This document shows positions 25,349 through 35,178 of a DNA stretch of 64,000 nt, one piece after another. The notes beneath the pieces were generated by a model. The model was given only the letters and a program-made list of their open reading frames with translations, ran no database searches and was not told the origin of the DNA. The position numbers and the translations under genes were made by a program. The DNA lies in contig JALOON010000001.1 of NCBI GenBank assembly GCA_025454405.1, positions 1 to 64,000 on the forward strand. Reading direction: 5' to 3'. The first letter of the stretch is position 1. Every line of letters begins with the position of its first letter. The DNA comes from Oscillatoriaceae cyanobacterium Prado104 (lineage in GTDB: Bacteria > Cyanobacteriota > Cyanobacteriia > Cyanobacteriales > Microcoleaceae).

Positions 25349-26065
25349 TTATACCTCCTGTTTCTGTGCGGCCAGTAAGGCCGGCGGTACGGGCATTCCC
25401 ATCGCTTCCGTTAGTTCCTTTGGCGGCGCAATCCGGCCGGGAACTGACAAGTATTTGCCGTCCAAGATTTCATCTACTACTTTCATCTTGTGGCTTCTGG
25501 TGTAGTAGCGGTGGGAGGGCAGCAAATTGCCGCGTTCTTGCATCGAGTCGTTAGCGATTTTTTTGCGCAGTTTGACGATGGCGTCAATAATTGCTTCGGG
25601 ACGGGGCGGACAGCCGGGTATGTAGACATCTACCGGAATCAATTTGTCCACGCCGCGGACTGCTGTAGGGGAGTCCATGCTGAACATTCCGCCGGTGATG
25701 GTGCAAGCGCCCATCGCGATAACGTACTTGGGTTCGGGCATTTGTTCGTACAGCCGCACTAATATCGGGGCGTACTTCATGGTAATCGTGCCGGCGGTGA
25801 TCAGCAGGTCGGCTTGCCGGGGGCTCGATCGCGGTACTAAGCCGAATCTGTCAAAGTCGAAGCGCGATCCGATCAAAGCTGCAAATTCGATGAAGCAGCA
25901 AGCGGTGCCGTAAAGCAGCGGCCACAAACTGGAAAGTCTCGCCCAGTTGTAGAGGTCGTCAACTGTGGTCAGAATGACGTTTTCCGAGAGTTCGGAGGTG
26001 ACCTCCGGCCTTTCGACCGGGTTGACAATTAACGGTTTTTGTGATTTGTCAGAACTTAAGACCAT
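25349..26065 (-). CDS. ndhK: NAD(P)H-quinone oxidoreductase subunit K
   Basis: A 238-residue iron-sulfur subunit (NuoB/PSST homologue) that ligates cluster N2. The cysteine pattern includes [19 protein letters not shown] with the CC pair, [11 protein letters not shown], and [10 protein letters not shown]. The start at ATG 26065 gives the usual length and a 10-base overlap with the end of ndhC. The frame also stays open upstream, but that would read into ndhC. It sits between ndhC and ndhJ in the conserved order. Confidence 0.96.
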   Translation of the reverse strand: MVLSSDKSQKPLIVNPVERPEVTSELSENVILTTVDDLYNWARLSSLWPLLYGTACCFIEFAALIGSRFDFDRFGLVPRSSPRQADLLITAGTITMKYAPILVRLYEQMPEPKYVIAMGACTITGGMFSMDSPTAVRGVDKLIPVDVYIPGCPPRPEAIIDAIVKLRKKIANDSMQERGNLLPSHRYYTRSHKMKVVDEILDGKYLSVPGRIAPPKELTEAMGMPVPPALLAAQKQEV

Positions 26066-26418
26066 TCCAAGGCTCCTTTGCGCCATGCATAGACAAGAGC
26101 AATAACGAGGATCGCAATAAAAATCAGGGCTTCGATGAAAGCCAACAGCCCTAGCTGGCTGAAAGCAACTGCCCAAGGGTAGAGAAAAACGGTCTCTACG
26201 TCGAAGATGACGAAGACCAGGGCGAACATATAATATCGGATGTTGAACTGAATCCAGGCTCCGCCGATCGGCTCGACACCGGATTCGTAGGTAGTGCGCC
26301 GGTCGTAGGGACGACTTTTCGGTCGCAATATCTTAGCCGCCGTGAGGGCGAGGATAGGCACTAGGCTGGAAATTAGCAAGAAGCCTAAAAAATACTCGTA
26401 GCCGCTGAGTGCAAACAC
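26056..26418 (-). CDS. ndhC: NAD(P)H-quinone oxidoreductase subunit 3
   Basis: A 120-residue membrane subunit (NuoA homologue) with three transmembrane helices. Conserved loop residues [20 protein letters not shown] and [15 protein letters not shown] are present. First gene of ndhCKJ, divergent from rubA across a 162-bp region that must hold both promoters. Length is normal. Confidence 0.96.
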   Translation of the reverse strand: MFALSGYEYFLGFLLISSLVPILALTAAKILRPKSRPYDRRTTYESGVEPIGGAWIQFNIRYYMFALVFVIFDVETVFLYPWAVAFSQLGLLAFIEALIFIAILVIALVYAWRKGALEWS

Positions 26419-26580
26419 GGTGAATAATTACTGCCTCTGTGAAAGGGTTTTGTAACTTGTCTTCACATTATAGAGACTTTGCGTAGCTAAAATTACCAGC
26501 CCGATCGAGAATAACTCGACATCTTCTGCAATAATTTTTAATGTATGTTCTAAGATTAGCTTACCCACTCCTTTCGAGTT

Positions 26581-26916
26581 ATGAGCGATCCAGCTACCCA
26601 GACTAAGACCCTCGATCGGTACGAGTGCCGGGCCTGCGGCTACGTCTACAATCCTACAAAGGGCGATTCTAAAAATGATATTGCCCCCGGCACGGCTTTT
26701 GAAGATTTACCCCAAACTTGGACTTGTCCCGTTTGCGGGGCGCGCAAGTCGGTGTTTCAAAATTCCGGCCAGTTGGAAGGAGTGTCGGGTTTTAAAGAAA
26801 ATCAACGCTACGGCCTCGGCGTTAACGGCCTGACAGAAGGTCAGAAAAGTTTGCTAATTTTTGGCGGTTTGGTCGTTGGCATTTTGTTTTTGCTGAGTTT
26901 TTATGGTTTGCAGTAA
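26581..26916 (+). CDS. rubA: Membrane-anchored rubredoxin
   Basis: A 111-residue protein. The rubredoxin domain has two iron-binding pairs, [10 protein letters not shown] (about 17-26) and CPVCGARK (about 50-57). A linker and one C-terminal membrane helix ([20 protein letters not shown]) follow. Cyanobacterial RubA takes part in photosystem assembly, chiefly photosystem II reaction centre formation. It is immediately upstream of ycf48 and the psbEFLJ genes, the conserved arrangement of oxygenic phototrophs, and is probably cotranscribed. Confidence 0.95.
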   Translation: MSDPATQTKTLDRYECRACGYVYNPTKGDSKNDIAPGTAFEDLPQTWTCPVCGARKSVFQNSGQLEGVSGFKENQRYGLGVNGLTEGQKSLLIFGGLVVGILFLLSFYGLQ

Positions 26917-26926
26917 GGCGACGATT

Positions 26927-27919
26927 GTGAGAGTTTGGCAACGAATTGTAATTTTATTGGCGGCTGCACTCATGTGTGCCAGTTGCAGCACGATCGGCTC
27001 GGTGAGTTACAACCCCTGGCAGGTGATAAATTTGCCAACGGCAGCTAATTTGCAGGACATCGCCTTTACGGGCGATCCGCAGCACGGCTGGATTGTGGGA
27101 TCGGAGGCGACGCTGCTGGAAACCTCGGACGGCGGTGCTAGTTGGAAGTCGGTAACTCTGGATCTCGACGATCCCAAATCGCGGTTTTCGTCGGTGAGTT
27201 TTTCGGGTTCCGAGGGCTGGATTGTCGGCCAGCCTTCAGTTTTGCTGCGCACGGAGGATGCGGGTCAGTCTTGGACGCGGATTGCTTTGAGCTCTCAGTT
27301 ACCGGGATCTCCAAGTACGATCGCGGCTTTGGGCCCGAATTCCGCCGAGATGACAACTGATGTAGGGGCGATTTACCGGACTGCTGACGGTGGCAAAAAA
27401 TGGAAAGCTGTCGTTCAGGATTCCTTTGGTGTCGTCCGCAATATCAACCGTTCCGAGGATGGAAAATACGTTGCGGTTTCCTCGAAAGGAAATTTCTATT
27501 CAGTTTGGAAACCGGGACAAGCAGCTTGGGAACCTCACAACCGCAACAGTTCCCGCCGGTTGCAAAATATGGGCTTTACCAAGGACGGGCGTTTGTGGAT
27601 GCTCGCCCGCGGCGGTCAGATTCAGTTTAGCGATCCCGAAAGTCCTGAAGGTTGGGGCAAACCGTTTTTTCCCGATCGCAAGGCGAGTTGGGGTTTGCTA
27701 GACATGGCTTACCGAACTGATAATGAAGTTTGGGTAGCCGGTGGCGGCGGTAATTTGCTGTGCAGTTTTGACGGCGGGAAAACTTGGCAAAAAGACCGCG
27801 AAGTTGAAGATGTTCCCGCTAATTTTTACAAGATAGTCTTTATGACTCCCGAACGCGGATTTATTATCGGTGCGAGCGGTACTCTGCTTAAATATCAGGG
27901 TTCAGTAGCAGCAGCTTGA
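26927..27919 (+). CDS. ycf48: Photosystem II assembly factor Ycf48
   Basis: A 330-residue seven-bladed beta-propeller. It begins with an export signal and lipobox LMCASC. Repeating blade motifs such as GWIVGSEATLLETSDGGASW, SGSEGWIVGQPSVLLRTEDA and DNEVWVAGGGGNLLCSFDGG are Ycf48/HCF136 hallmarks. The protein binds precursor D1 and helps build the photosystem II reaction centre at the lumenal side. I prefer the GTG at 26927, with AAGG nine bases upstream and an 11-base gap after rubA. An ATG at 26903 would overlap rubA by 14 bases. Confidence 0.93.
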   Translation: MRVWQRIVILLAAALMCASCSTIGSVSYNPWQVINLPTAANLQDIAFTGDPQHGWIVGSEATLLETSDGGASWKSVTLDLDDPKSRFSSVSFSGSEGWIVGQPSVLLRTEDAGQSWTRIALSSQLPGSPSTIAALGPNSAEMTTDVGAIYRTADGGKKWKAVVQDSFGVVRNINRSEDGKYVAVSSKGNFYSVWKPGQAAWEPHNRNSSRRLQNMGFTKDGRLWMLARGGQIQFSDPESPEGWGKPFFPDRKASWGLLDMAYRTDNEVWVAGGGGNLLCSFDGGKTWQKDREVEDVPANFYKIVFMTPERGFIIGASGTLLKYQGSVAAA

Positions 27920-27973
27920 TAGTAGAATGGTAATAAAGATATCTGTCGATAAGTTGTTGAAAGGAGAATTCTA

Positions 27974-28225
27974 ATGGCTGGCGGTTCAACTGGAGAACGT
28001 CCGTTTGGGGACATTGTTACAAGCATCCGTTATTGGATAATTCACAGCATCACTATTCCGGCTTTGTTTATCGCTGGATGGCTGTTCGTACAAACTGGTT
28101 TGGCTTACGATGCTTTCGGTACTCCCCGCCCTAACGAGTATTTCACTCAGCAGCGGCAAGAAGTACCGATCGTGTCCGATCGCTTGGAATCGAAGAAACA
28201 AGTAGAACAATTCATTGCCAAGTAA
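27974..28225 (+). CDS. psbE: Cytochrome b559 alpha subunit
   Basis: An 83-residue thylakoid protein with one helix ([20 protein letters not shown]). The histidine of RYWIIHS is the axial ligand of the b559 heme shared with PsbF. The sequence is nearly invariant across cyanobacteria, with the lumenal [21 protein letters not shown] good AAAGGAG ribosome-binding site precedes the ATG. First gene of psbEFLJ. Confidence 0.98.
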   Translation: MAGGSTGERPFGDIVTSIRYWIIHSITIPALFIAGWLFVQTGLAYDAFGTPRPNEYFTQQRQEVPIVSDRLESKKQVEQFIAK

Positions 28226-28246
28226 TTTAACAAGGAGCTGTAAAAA

Positions 28247-28384
28247 ATGACTGGCAGAACCTCTGGAAATGAGCCAATTTCGTATCCTATTTTTACGGTG
28301 CGTTGGTTGGCAGTTCACACTTTAGGCGTCCCGACAATTTTCTTTTTGGGCGCGATCGCAGCAATGCAATTTATTCAACGATAG
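28247..28384 (+). CDS. psbF: Cytochrome b559 beta subunit
   Basis: A 45-residue single-helix protein reading [20 protein letters not shown], followed by [20 protein letters not shown]. The histidine of LAVHTLG is the second heme ligand of cytochrome b559. It starts 21 bases after the psbE stop with AAGGAG upstream. Length and order are exactly as expected for psbF. Confidence 0.98.
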   Translation: MTGRTSGNEPISYPIFTVRWLAVHTLGVPTIFFLGAIAAMQFIQR

Positions 28385-28393
28385 GAGTTTACG

Positions 28394-28516
28394 ATGCCCC
28401 AGCGCCTTCCTAATCCCAACGAGCAGCCCGTAGAGTTAAACCGGACTTCTCTTTATCTGGGTCTTTTGCTGATTTTTGTTCTCGGTATTTTGTTCTCCAG
28501 TTATTTCTTTAACTAA
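28394..28516 (+). CDS. psbL: Photosystem II protein L
   Basis: A 40-residue single-helix subunit reading [20 protein letters not shown] and then [20 protein letters not shown]. It lies at the photosystem II monomer interface and stabilises the QA site. It starts nine bases after the psbF stop with TAGGAG as ribosome-binding site. Confidence 0.97.
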   Translation: MPQRLPNPNEQPVELNRTSLYLGLLLIFVLGILFSSYFFN

Positions 28517-28579
28517 CTGGTGTTTGAATTTGAGTTTGAGTTTGATTTTGTTGAATTTTGAATTAGTGAGGTGATTGGT

Positions 28580-28699
28580 ATGCTGAGCAATGGCAGAATT
28601 CCTTTGTGGATCGTTGGTACTGTCGCGGGTCTTGGTGCTTTGAGCATTTTGACTCTTTTCTTCTACGGTGCTTACGTCGGTTTAGGTTCTTCGATGTAA
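28580..28699 (+). CDS. psbJ: Photosystem II protein J
   Basis: A 39-residue single-helix subunit: [20 protein letters not shown] followed by [19 protein letters not shown]. It flanks cytochrome b559 and influences electron flow on the QA/QB side. Last gene of the psbEFLJ operon, 63 bases after psbL, followed by a terminator. Confidence 0.97.
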   Translation: MLSNGRIPLWIVGTVAGLGALSILTLFFYGAYVGLGSSM

Positions 28700-28725
28700 G
28701 GACGATCGATTTATTTTCGACTTTT

Positions 28726-28756
28726 AAACCCTCCTGGAAAACAGGGGGGTTTAATT
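28726..28756 (+). terminator. Terminator of psbEFLJ
   Basis: AAACCCTCCTG pairs with CAGGGGGGTTT around GAAAA (28726-28752, with one G-T pair), followed by TTTAATTATTTTGTCTT. It lies 27 bases past the psbJ stop. Confidence 0.85.
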
Positions 28757-28912
28757 ATTTTGTCTTAATTATTTTGCATTGTGCGCACTGCGATCGAGTT
28801 GATTTATTAAACCGCAGGGGGCGCAGAGCCAGCAGAGAAAGAGGAGAGAAATTCAACAAGTTACGATCGAGTCATGTAACATGGGAAATAAACAACCTCA
28901 TATTTTTTAGCT

Positions 28913-29500
28913 ATGACTGTTGTTACTGCTAAACGATTTACGATCGCGGAATATCACCGCTTGGGTGAGTTGGGCTTTTTCGGGCCGGACGAACGGGTAG
29001 AATTGATTCGGGGAGAAATTATTCAGATGCCAACTAAAAAAACACCTCATTCAGTTTGCAATACCCGTTTAGTTCGCCTGTTAATTATACTTTTGGGAAA
29101 TCGGGCGATCGTCCGGGGACAGGAACCCGTAATTTTGCCTGCTGACAGCGAACCGCAGCCGGATGCAGTTATTGCAAGGAATCGATCGGACGAATATTTA
29201 TCTTCTCACCCGGAACCTGCTGATATTTTATTGGTTGTTGAGATTGCCGATTCAACTTTGAGTTACGACCAAAAAACGAAATTATCGCTTTATGCTGAAG
29301 ATGGAATTTCCGATTACTGGCTCTTTAATTTAGTGGATAATTGGCTGGAAGTTTATAACGAACCTTATCGAGACAGTCAAGGTAAATTTGGTTATCGGCT
29401 GAAACGAATTGTTTTGCCCGATGAGACAGTGGCAATTCCATGTTTTTCTGATTTGTCGATCGATTTGTCTGGTGTATTTCCGGCGCAGTCCGATCGTTAA
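28913..29500 (+). CDS. Uma2-family PD-(D/E)XK protein
   Basis: A 195-residue member of the Uma2 (DUF820) family, very expanded in cyanobacteria. Signature segments are FTIAEYHRLGELGFFGPDER, VELIRGEI, PDAVIARN, ILLVVEIADSTLSYDQKTK and ISDYWLFNLVDN. The E...D...ExK arrangement is that of a restriction-endonuclease-like fold; cellular function is not established. Stands alone after the photosystem II operon. Confidence 0.85.
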   Translation: MTVVTAKRFTIAEYHRLGELGFFGPDERVELIRGEIIQMPTKKTPHSVCNTRLVRLLIILLGNRAIVRGQEPVILPADSEPQPDAVIARNRSDEYLSSHPEPADILLVVEIADSTLSYDQKTKLSLYAEDGISDYWLFNLVDNWLEVYNEPYRDSQGKFGYRLKRIVLPDETVAIPCFSDLSIDLSGVFPAQSDR

Positions 29501-29566
29501 ATTTGGGAAATGCGGAATGCGAGGAGTCAGCTATGTAGCAGTTTGCAGTAGAAATAGCTATGAGTC

Positions 29567-31351
29567 ATGATGAGCAACGACGAGAATCTGGTCAGGGCAA
29601 GACATTTTGCTGCACTGAAGTCCAAGTATCAAGCCACTAAATATCCCGATTCATCGCCTTCTAGTCTGCTGTACCTCATTTTGCGAAAAGCCGATCGGGG
29701 AATTGAGCTAACAGAATTCGAGCTTAATTGGTTGCAAGAGTGCAAACTTTCTCAAACAATAGATTTAATCTGGCTGGAAAGGCACAGAGCAGAAGAAGCT
29801 CAAAGGTTAGAAAAAGAATTCTTGGAGCTAAAATCCAAGTACAAAGTCCTCAGAAGTGAGAATTCATCGCTATCCAGTGTTTTGTATCCATTGCTTTGGA
29901 AGCTTGACTCAGAACATCGGTTGACTGATTCAGAGATTCAATTACTTAAAGAGAAGAATCTGGTTGATACAGTTGCGATCGCTCAGAATATGGCACAGTT
30001 TGCCACACTGAAAGTTAAGTACGAAGCTACTAAATATGAAGATTCATCAGTTGATAGTCCTCTGTATTCAATCCTCAAGCAACTGGATGCAAATGAACGA
30101 TTAAGCGATGCAGATGCTAACTGGTTGCTAAATAATGAACTCCTGGAAACTCTGGAATTTTTCCAAAAACAAGAGTTAGTAAGGGAAGCCGACTTTGCTC
30201 AGCTAAAAGACAAGTACAAAGCTACTAAGCATACAGATATATCTGTTTGTAGCTCGCTATATCCAATCCTGAAAAACCTTGACGCCGGACAGCTACTTAG
30301 CAACTCAGAAATAGACTGGCTGAAACAGCAAGAACTTAGCGAAACAGCTATTTTTGCTGAAGAACTTGAGCAAAAGCAGGAATTTGAGCTTCTAAAAGTT
30401 AAGTATAAAGCTACCCAATTTGAGGATTCATCACCCTCTAGTCGCCTGTACGAAATTCTTAAGAGTGTTGAATCAGGAAACCTTTTCAGTAAAGCAGATT
30501 TAAAATGGCTAACTAAGAAGGAACTTGTCGATACAATTGCCATTGCTACAGACAAATTAGCTTCTATCTTGAAGTCTAAGATAGAACGACAGGAAGAGTT
30601 AGAGCAATCAGATATTTACTGGTTGAAACATAATGGACGAGAAGATGTTCTCAAGTTTGCTGAAGAAAAGCATTTTGTAGGTCTCAAAAACAAATATCGA
30701 ATTTTAGACCTCAGAAATAAATTACCATTCGATCCGTTTTACACCATCATGCTCAAATTGGAGGCCGGAGAACGCCTCGATACATTGTTAGTTGTTCGTC
30801 TGATAGAAGAAGGACTCCTAGCTCGTCACGGAAAGATAGCCATTGCTCACTACAAGCTTGAAGCACAGTTTCATTCACAGGAATTTCACCGAACAAAAGA
30901 CCAATACATCATTCCCACAGCTAGTAGCTTTTGGCGCAAGGCCGATGAACCGTGGCGAGCACTTGAACTAACAAACAATTTAAACATCACCTTAATAAAA
31001 GATCTTGCTCTCAAGTCAAGAATTTTAGTAAGCCGAGGTGCAGCTTTCAGAGACATTAATCGATTAGAGGAAGCTGAAGACTGTGCCATGCAAGCTAGGG
31101 ATTGCCAACCGGATAGTCATCAACCCTACACTTTGCTGGGAGCAATTTGTTTTGACAAAGGAGAATATGCAGAAGGAAACGATTGGTTTGAGGAGGCAAT
31201 TAGTCGAGGTGCTAAACGTAACGATATAGATGATGAAATCGAGTCAGTAGTCAGAAATTCTAGGAATAAGAAAAAGCAGCAGGAAGCAGCAGAATACCTC
31301 TTGCAAAAAGATCCGGTGCGGTTCGCTTGGGCTAACAGTTATATAAATTAG
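29567..31351 (+). CDS. Protein with about six ~60-residue repeats and a TPR-like C-terminus
   Basis: A 594-residue soluble protein. Residues about 10-370 hold five full and one or two partial repeats of a helical unit with consensus LKxKYxATKYxDSSPSSxLYxIL, then LxxxxxLSDxEINWLKxxxLxxT. Unit starts are near LKSKYQAT, LKSKYKVL, LKVKYEAT, LKDKYKAT and LKVKYKAT. From about 450 a TPR-type segment follows (ALKSRILVSRGAAFRDINRL, PYTLLGAICFDKGEYAEGND). No enzymatic motif, signal peptide or membrane helix is seen. I do not recognise the repeat as a named family; it looks like a scaffold or binding protein. Confidence 0.75.
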   Translation: MMSNDENLVRARHFAALKSKYQATKYPDSSPSSLLYLILRKADRGIELTEFELNWLQECKLSQTIDLIWLERHRAEEAQRLEKEFLELKSKYKVLRSENSSLSSVLYPLLWKLDSEHRLTDSEIQLLKEKNLVDTVAIAQNMAQFATLKVKYEATKYEDSSVDSPLYSILKQLDANERLSDADANWLLNNELLETLEFFQKQELVREADFAQLKDKYKATKHTDISVCSSLYPILKNLDAGQLLSNSEIDWLKQQELSETAIFAEELEQKQEFELLKVKYKATQFEDSSPSSRLYEILKSVESGNLFSKADLKWLTKKELVDTIAIATDKLASILKSKIERQEELEQSDIYWLKHNGREDVLKFAEEKHFVGLKNKYRILDLRNKLPFDPFYTIMLKLEAGERLDTLLVVRLIEEGLLARHGKIAIAHYKLEAQFHSQEFHRTKDQYIIPTASSFWRKADEPWRALELTNNLNITLIKDLALKSRILVSRGAAFRDINRLEEAEDCAMQARDCQPDSHQPYTLLGAICFDKGEYAEGNDWFEEAISRGAKRNDIDDEIESVVRNSRNKKKQQEAAEYLLQKDPVRFAWANSYIN

Positions 31352-31441
31352 CCAAAAGACACGGGCAAGTGAGTATAATTTTAGGGAATGGAAGAGAGGA
31401 CGATCGCACTCTTTGAACGGTGCGCAGTGCGCACCCTACAG

Positions 31442-32668
31442 TTAGATTAGCCCGATAATTGGAGTTGATTTATAACCCGGAAAAACCCGATCGCACTTCT
31501 CCCCATCCAACCCTAAATGACCCTGCAACAAAGTACCGATAACATCGCGAAAATCCGTCGTCACGGCTAAATCCCGCTGTTGGTAAAGCTGACTTTCATC
31601 CAATCCCGGCCACTCGCCGTAAACTTTGCCGCCCTTAATATTGCCCCCCAAAACCCACATCGCATTTCCGTGGCCGTGATCCGTCCCAGCATTGCCATTT
31701 TCGCGCACCGTGCGACCGAATTCTGAAATAACGACGATCGCGCTGTCCCGATAAACGCTGCCCAATCCCCGCACCAAATTCGCCAAACCCTCTCCCAGGG
31801 GGCGCAAACGTTCGGCTAACAGCCCTCGCGAACTTCCTTGATTGATATGCGTATCCCAGCCTCCGAGAGCGAGAAAAGCTAGCTGAATGCTGGAATTTCT
31901 CGCCATCAACCGCCCCAATTGCGCCGCGTCGCCCGGAAAACCTCCGACAGGGGACGCGCCGTTGTTGGCGGCTTTCATTTCTGCATCCAAGTCTGCAAGC
32001 AATGTCTGGCGGGCGGCGCGGCTTTCTCGGTATGCTTGACCGAGTTTGTCGCTGTCGCCGTAGAGCCGATCGAACGCACCGGCGATTTGGGGCCTGTCAA
32101 GGGCGATCGGGCGGTTGGCATTTCTACCTAGCGGGAAGCTGGCAACTGGCATTTTTCCCGACAGGATGCGGGGCGTGGTGGTGGCGGCGTTGAGGGCTTG
32201 GATGGGGGAATTGGCGGGCATGACTGACAGCAGGCGGTTCATCCAGCCGTCGGGGGTGTTTTTTGTGCCGGGGGTGCCGCTTTCCATGTAATCTTGGGCA
32301 TCGAAGTGCGATCGGCTGGGATCGGGGGAACCGCAAGCATGGACAAAGGCGAGGGTTTTTTGCTGCCACAAAGGGGCGATCGATTCTAATGCGGGGTGGA
32401 GTCCGAAGCGCCCGTCAAGGTCGATCGCGCCTCCTTGCTGTCCCGGTTTTGGGATGGCTATTTTGGGTCGGGATTGATAGTAATTCGCTTCTTGATAGGG
32501 AACAATTACGTTTAAGCCATCGACTGCGCCACGCAAAAAGATGACAATTAATCGTTTGTTGTTTTTGTTTGGGGCGGCTGCTTGTACTGCTAAACCGTGA
32601 AGTCCGATCGACACCACTGCTGATGTAGAAACTAATCCGGTTTGAATTAAAAATTGGCGTCTGTTCAT
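31442..32668 (-). CDS. DUF1501 protein with twin-arginine signal
   Basis: A 408-residue exported protein. The N-terminus [20 protein letters not shown] is a twin-arginine signal, meaning export as a folded protein. The body has sulfatase/alkaline-phosphatase-like features of DUF1501: [45 protein letters not shown] and [20 protein letters not shown]. The substrate is unknown. It is paired with a DUF1800 gene 320 bp upstream on the same strand, the common arrangement for these families. A GGGAATTGGG microsatellite adjoins its start. Confidence 0.88.
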   Translation of the reverse strand: MNRRQFLIQTGLVSTSAVVSIGLHGLAVQAAAPNKNNKRLIVIFLRGAVDGLNVIVPYQEANYYQSRPKIAIPKPGQQGGAIDLDGRFGLHPALESIAPLWQQKTLAFVHACGSPDPSRSHFDAQDYMESGTPGTKNTPDGWMNRLLSVMPANSPIQALNAATTTPRILSGKMPVASFPLGRNANRPIALDRPQIAGAFDRLYGDSDKLGQAYRESRAARQTLLADLDAEMKAANNGASPVGGFPGDAAQLGRLMARNSSIQLAFLALGGWDTHINQGSSRGLLAERLRPLGEGLANLVRGLGSVYRDSAIVVISEFGRTVRENGNAGTDHGHGNAMWVLGGNIKGGKVYGEWPGLDESQLYQQRDLAVTTDFRDVIGTLLQGHLGLDGEKCDRVFPGYKSTPIIGLI

Positions 32669-32675
32669 AGTAATT

Positions 32676-32775
32676 GGGAATGGGGAATTGGGAATTGGGA
32701 ATTGGGAATGGGGAATTGGGAATTGGGAATTGGGAATTGGGAATTGGGAATTGGGAATTGGGAATTGGGAATTGA
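32676..32775. repeat. TTGGGAA microsatellite
   Basis: About 14 units of TTGGGAA or GGGGAAT lie 8 bases upstream of the DUF1501 start codon (minus strand). Same position relative to the start as the tracts at 5166 and 16621. Confidence 0.9.
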
Positions 32776-32987
32776 CAGTTGAATCCGAAATCAGTCATCA
32801 GTAATTGTTAATTGTGCAACTTTCTGATATCTTGCAACGATGTCAATGGGGGTTGTTCGTGAGTGAGGGCGGGTTTATTTAACTTGTTTGCTACGTTTAC
32901 GATCGTTGGCGAACCCGCCCCTACAGGTTATTGAAAATTCTACAAGATATTAGATTCTCCCCCTGTTCCCATCTCCCTCTCTCTTCA

Positions 32988-34544
32988 TCACTTGTACATA
33001 AATTCTGGACTGCCTAAAATTAAAGCAGCGCGCAAATTAGCAGGGCTGGAATCGATCGCGCTTTGCGTCTTTGCCGAAAAGTTGTTACCCAAAGTATTAG
33101 CTAACTGTAAAGGATCTACTGGTTCAACTCTGCTTTTCGGCACTGGGGAATTAACAGTGATACTTGGAAGAGGTAACATCCATCCAGACTCATTGGGATT
33201 AACAGGTGGAGAATTGAGAGACAAGCGATCGCCCGCTAAAGCTGTGGCAAAATTTAAGCGTCGGGCGATCGCATCTGGATTCAACCAAACATCTTGAGTA
33301 TTCTTGTAACCGTCGGGAGTCGGACAGCCGTACAGAGGCATTCCTAGCTGTTGCAAATTACCGTACAGCGGTTGAAAATTTTCTACATTTTTGTCGGTCG
33401 ATCGCACTGCTGAAATCACGTATTGGTAGGGAGTTTTAAACTTCGCGCCGTAGTTTTTCGCATCCCAAAATTCCCGGCTGCGGAACAATGTATTTAAAAC
33501 AGCCCGGATGTCTCCCTTGGTTTCTAAAAAGCGCCGGCTGAGGATTTCGACTAAAGAATTGGGCGGATCGTCCGCTACAAAATATTGAGCTAATTTGTAG
33601 CTGATATGCTTTGCTGTAGCAGGGCTATTTGCTAAAATATCTAAAGCTTGTTCTCCCTCACTTTCACCGCTGCCTTTAATAGTTTTTCCCAAAAATACTT
33701 TGTCGCTAAAATCGTGGCGATCGGCATCAAAATAAAATCTGTAACCGTCAGTTCGATCGGGGTTGCGGGGAAATCCCCAACCCGTAAAAATCCGCGCCAG
33801 TGCGATGACATCTTGTTGGCTGTAACCGCCGCGAACACCTAATGAATGCAATTCCATCAATTCGCGGGCATAATTCTCGTTCAATCCCTGAAATCTGCCT
33901 CTAGCACCGCGGCTTTTCGGATCGGTATTTTGCCAATTATCCAGATAGTACAACATCGCTGGATGGCGGGCAGTTGCGCCTAACAAATCTCGAAACTTTC
34001 CGAGGGCGTGGGGTCGAATTGCTTCTTGTTCGTAAACTCCCATCCACAGCCGATTTAATCCTTTATCTGAGGAGACATTAAAGTGATTGTACCAAAAATC
34101 TACCATTACTTCTTGCAGTTGGCGGGGGCTTTCTGTCGCTCGCAGCAATCGCGCTTGCACCGCTTGTTGGAGGATGAATCTGGCTTTTTGTCTGGCTGCC
34201 GATCGCGATTCGGGAGTCGGTTTTTCACCGGGCTTTCGGAGGATATTGTTGTATTCAGCCGACAATTCTGCTGGTGTTTTTCGTAAAGTTTCTAAACTGT
34301 TAATTCTCTCAGTCAGGTTCTGGGGTTCCGGGATATTTTCGGGTGCGAGTTGCTGTTTGATGTAATTTTCGATACCCTGCGATCGCACTCGATCGATATC
34401 GCCCGATCGAGGACCAAAACTAATTCGGTTGAGAAGATGTAAAATTTTTTGAGAATTTTCCGGATGATTGGCAGCGCTGCTAGATGTTATTAATCCCAAC
34501 CACAGGTACAGCGCGATCGCCCCGAATCTAATTTGGATTTTCAT
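32988..34544 (-). CDS. DUF1800 protein, exported
   Basis: A 518-residue protein with an N-terminal signal peptide (FGAIALYLWLGLITSSSAA). The DUF1800 core is recognisable: HLLNRISFGPRSGDIDRVRS, MVDFWYNHFNV, HPAMLYYLDNWQNT, NENYARELMELHSLGVRGGY and ARIFTGWGF. These proteins are mostly helical, secreted and of unknown reaction. They occur almost always with DUF1501 partners, as here, so the two probably act together outside the cytoplasm. Confidence 0.87.
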   Translation of the reverse strand: MKIQIRFGAIALYLWLGLITSSSAANHPENSQKILHLLNRISFGPRSGDIDRVRSQGIENYIKQQLAPENIPEPQNLTERINSLETLRKTPAELSAEYNNILRKPGEKPTPESRSAARQKARFILQQAVQARLLRATESPRQLQEVMVDFWYNHFNVSSDKGLNRLWMGVYEQEAIRPHALGKFRDLLGATARHPAMLYYLDNWQNTDPKSRGARGRFQGLNENYARELMELHSLGVRGGYSQQDVIALARIFTGWGFPRNPDRTDGYRFYFDADRHDFSDKVFLGKTIKGSGESEGEQALDILANSPATAKHISYKLAQYFVADDPPNSLVEILSRRFLETKGDIRAVLNTLFRSREFWDAKNYGAKFKTPYQYVISAVRSTDKNVENFQPLYGNLQQLGMPLYGCPTPDGYKNTQDVWLNPDAIARRLNFATALAGDRLSLNSPPVNPNESGWMLPLPSITVNSPVPKSRVEPVDPLQLANTLGNNFSAKTQSAIDSSPANLRAALILGSPEFMYK

Positions 34545-35178
34545 AGTAAATTTTTAGGCTCACAGTGATGTATACTTTAGACTGGTTTGACTGGGAAAAA
34601 GTTCAAAAATAGTTGAGAGTTGACAGTTGACAGTTGAGAGTTGACAGTTGACAGCTTCGGGGAGTTATGAGTGATGAATTTTGAGTTTTAAATTGTCTTT
34701 AACTCACAACTAAAAATTCAAAATTCAAAACTTTTTTGGGGAGTTATGAGTGATGAGTTTTGAGTTTTAAATTGTCTTTAACTCACAACTAAAAACTCAA
34801 AATTTAAAACTTTTTTGGGGAGTTATGAGTGATGAGTTTTGAGTTGTGAATTGTCTTTAACTCACAACTCAAAACTCAAAATTTAAAACTCCTTTAAGTT
34901 GACAGTTCGATCTCAAATCTCAAATCTCCTTGACTGTTGACAGCGAGGTTTTTCGTAAGGTGTGCAGTGCGTGCCAGCAGTTGAGAGTTTTTGCATCCAA
35001 ACCTGTTTGCAGTCTCAAATATATAAGAAAGAGATATTTTGCTAAAAAATACTGAATTTGTGCCAGAAACGAGGTTTCTGAGAGTGGTGCAAGATGTCAG
35101 CGCTACGAACTTACTCCGCAGCGAACGATCGGACATTCGATCGCTCGATAGTTTAAAATTAAATAAGAAAGAGATATT
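34545..35178. other. Intergenic region with 79-bp tandem repeats and a duplicated gene-start segment
   Basis: It contains GTTGACAGTTGACA simple repeats (34615-34655), the 79-bp array listed separately, and, at 35023-35060, a near copy of the sequence that starts the radical SAM gene 140 bp later. Confidence 0.7.
34660..34898. repeat. Three 79-bp tandem repeats
   Basis: GAGTTATGAGTGATGA recurs at 34662, 34741 and 34820, exactly 79 bp apart. Each unit contains GAGTTTTGAGTTTTAAATTG, then CTTTAACTCACAACT and AAACTCAAAA, so it folds into an AT-rich hairpin. Copies two and three are nearly identical. Confidence 0.9.

Noticed and set aside
25349..26176. Longer ndhK starting at 26176
   Set aside because: It would read 37 codons through the end of ndhC; the ATG at 26065 gives the usual NdhK length.
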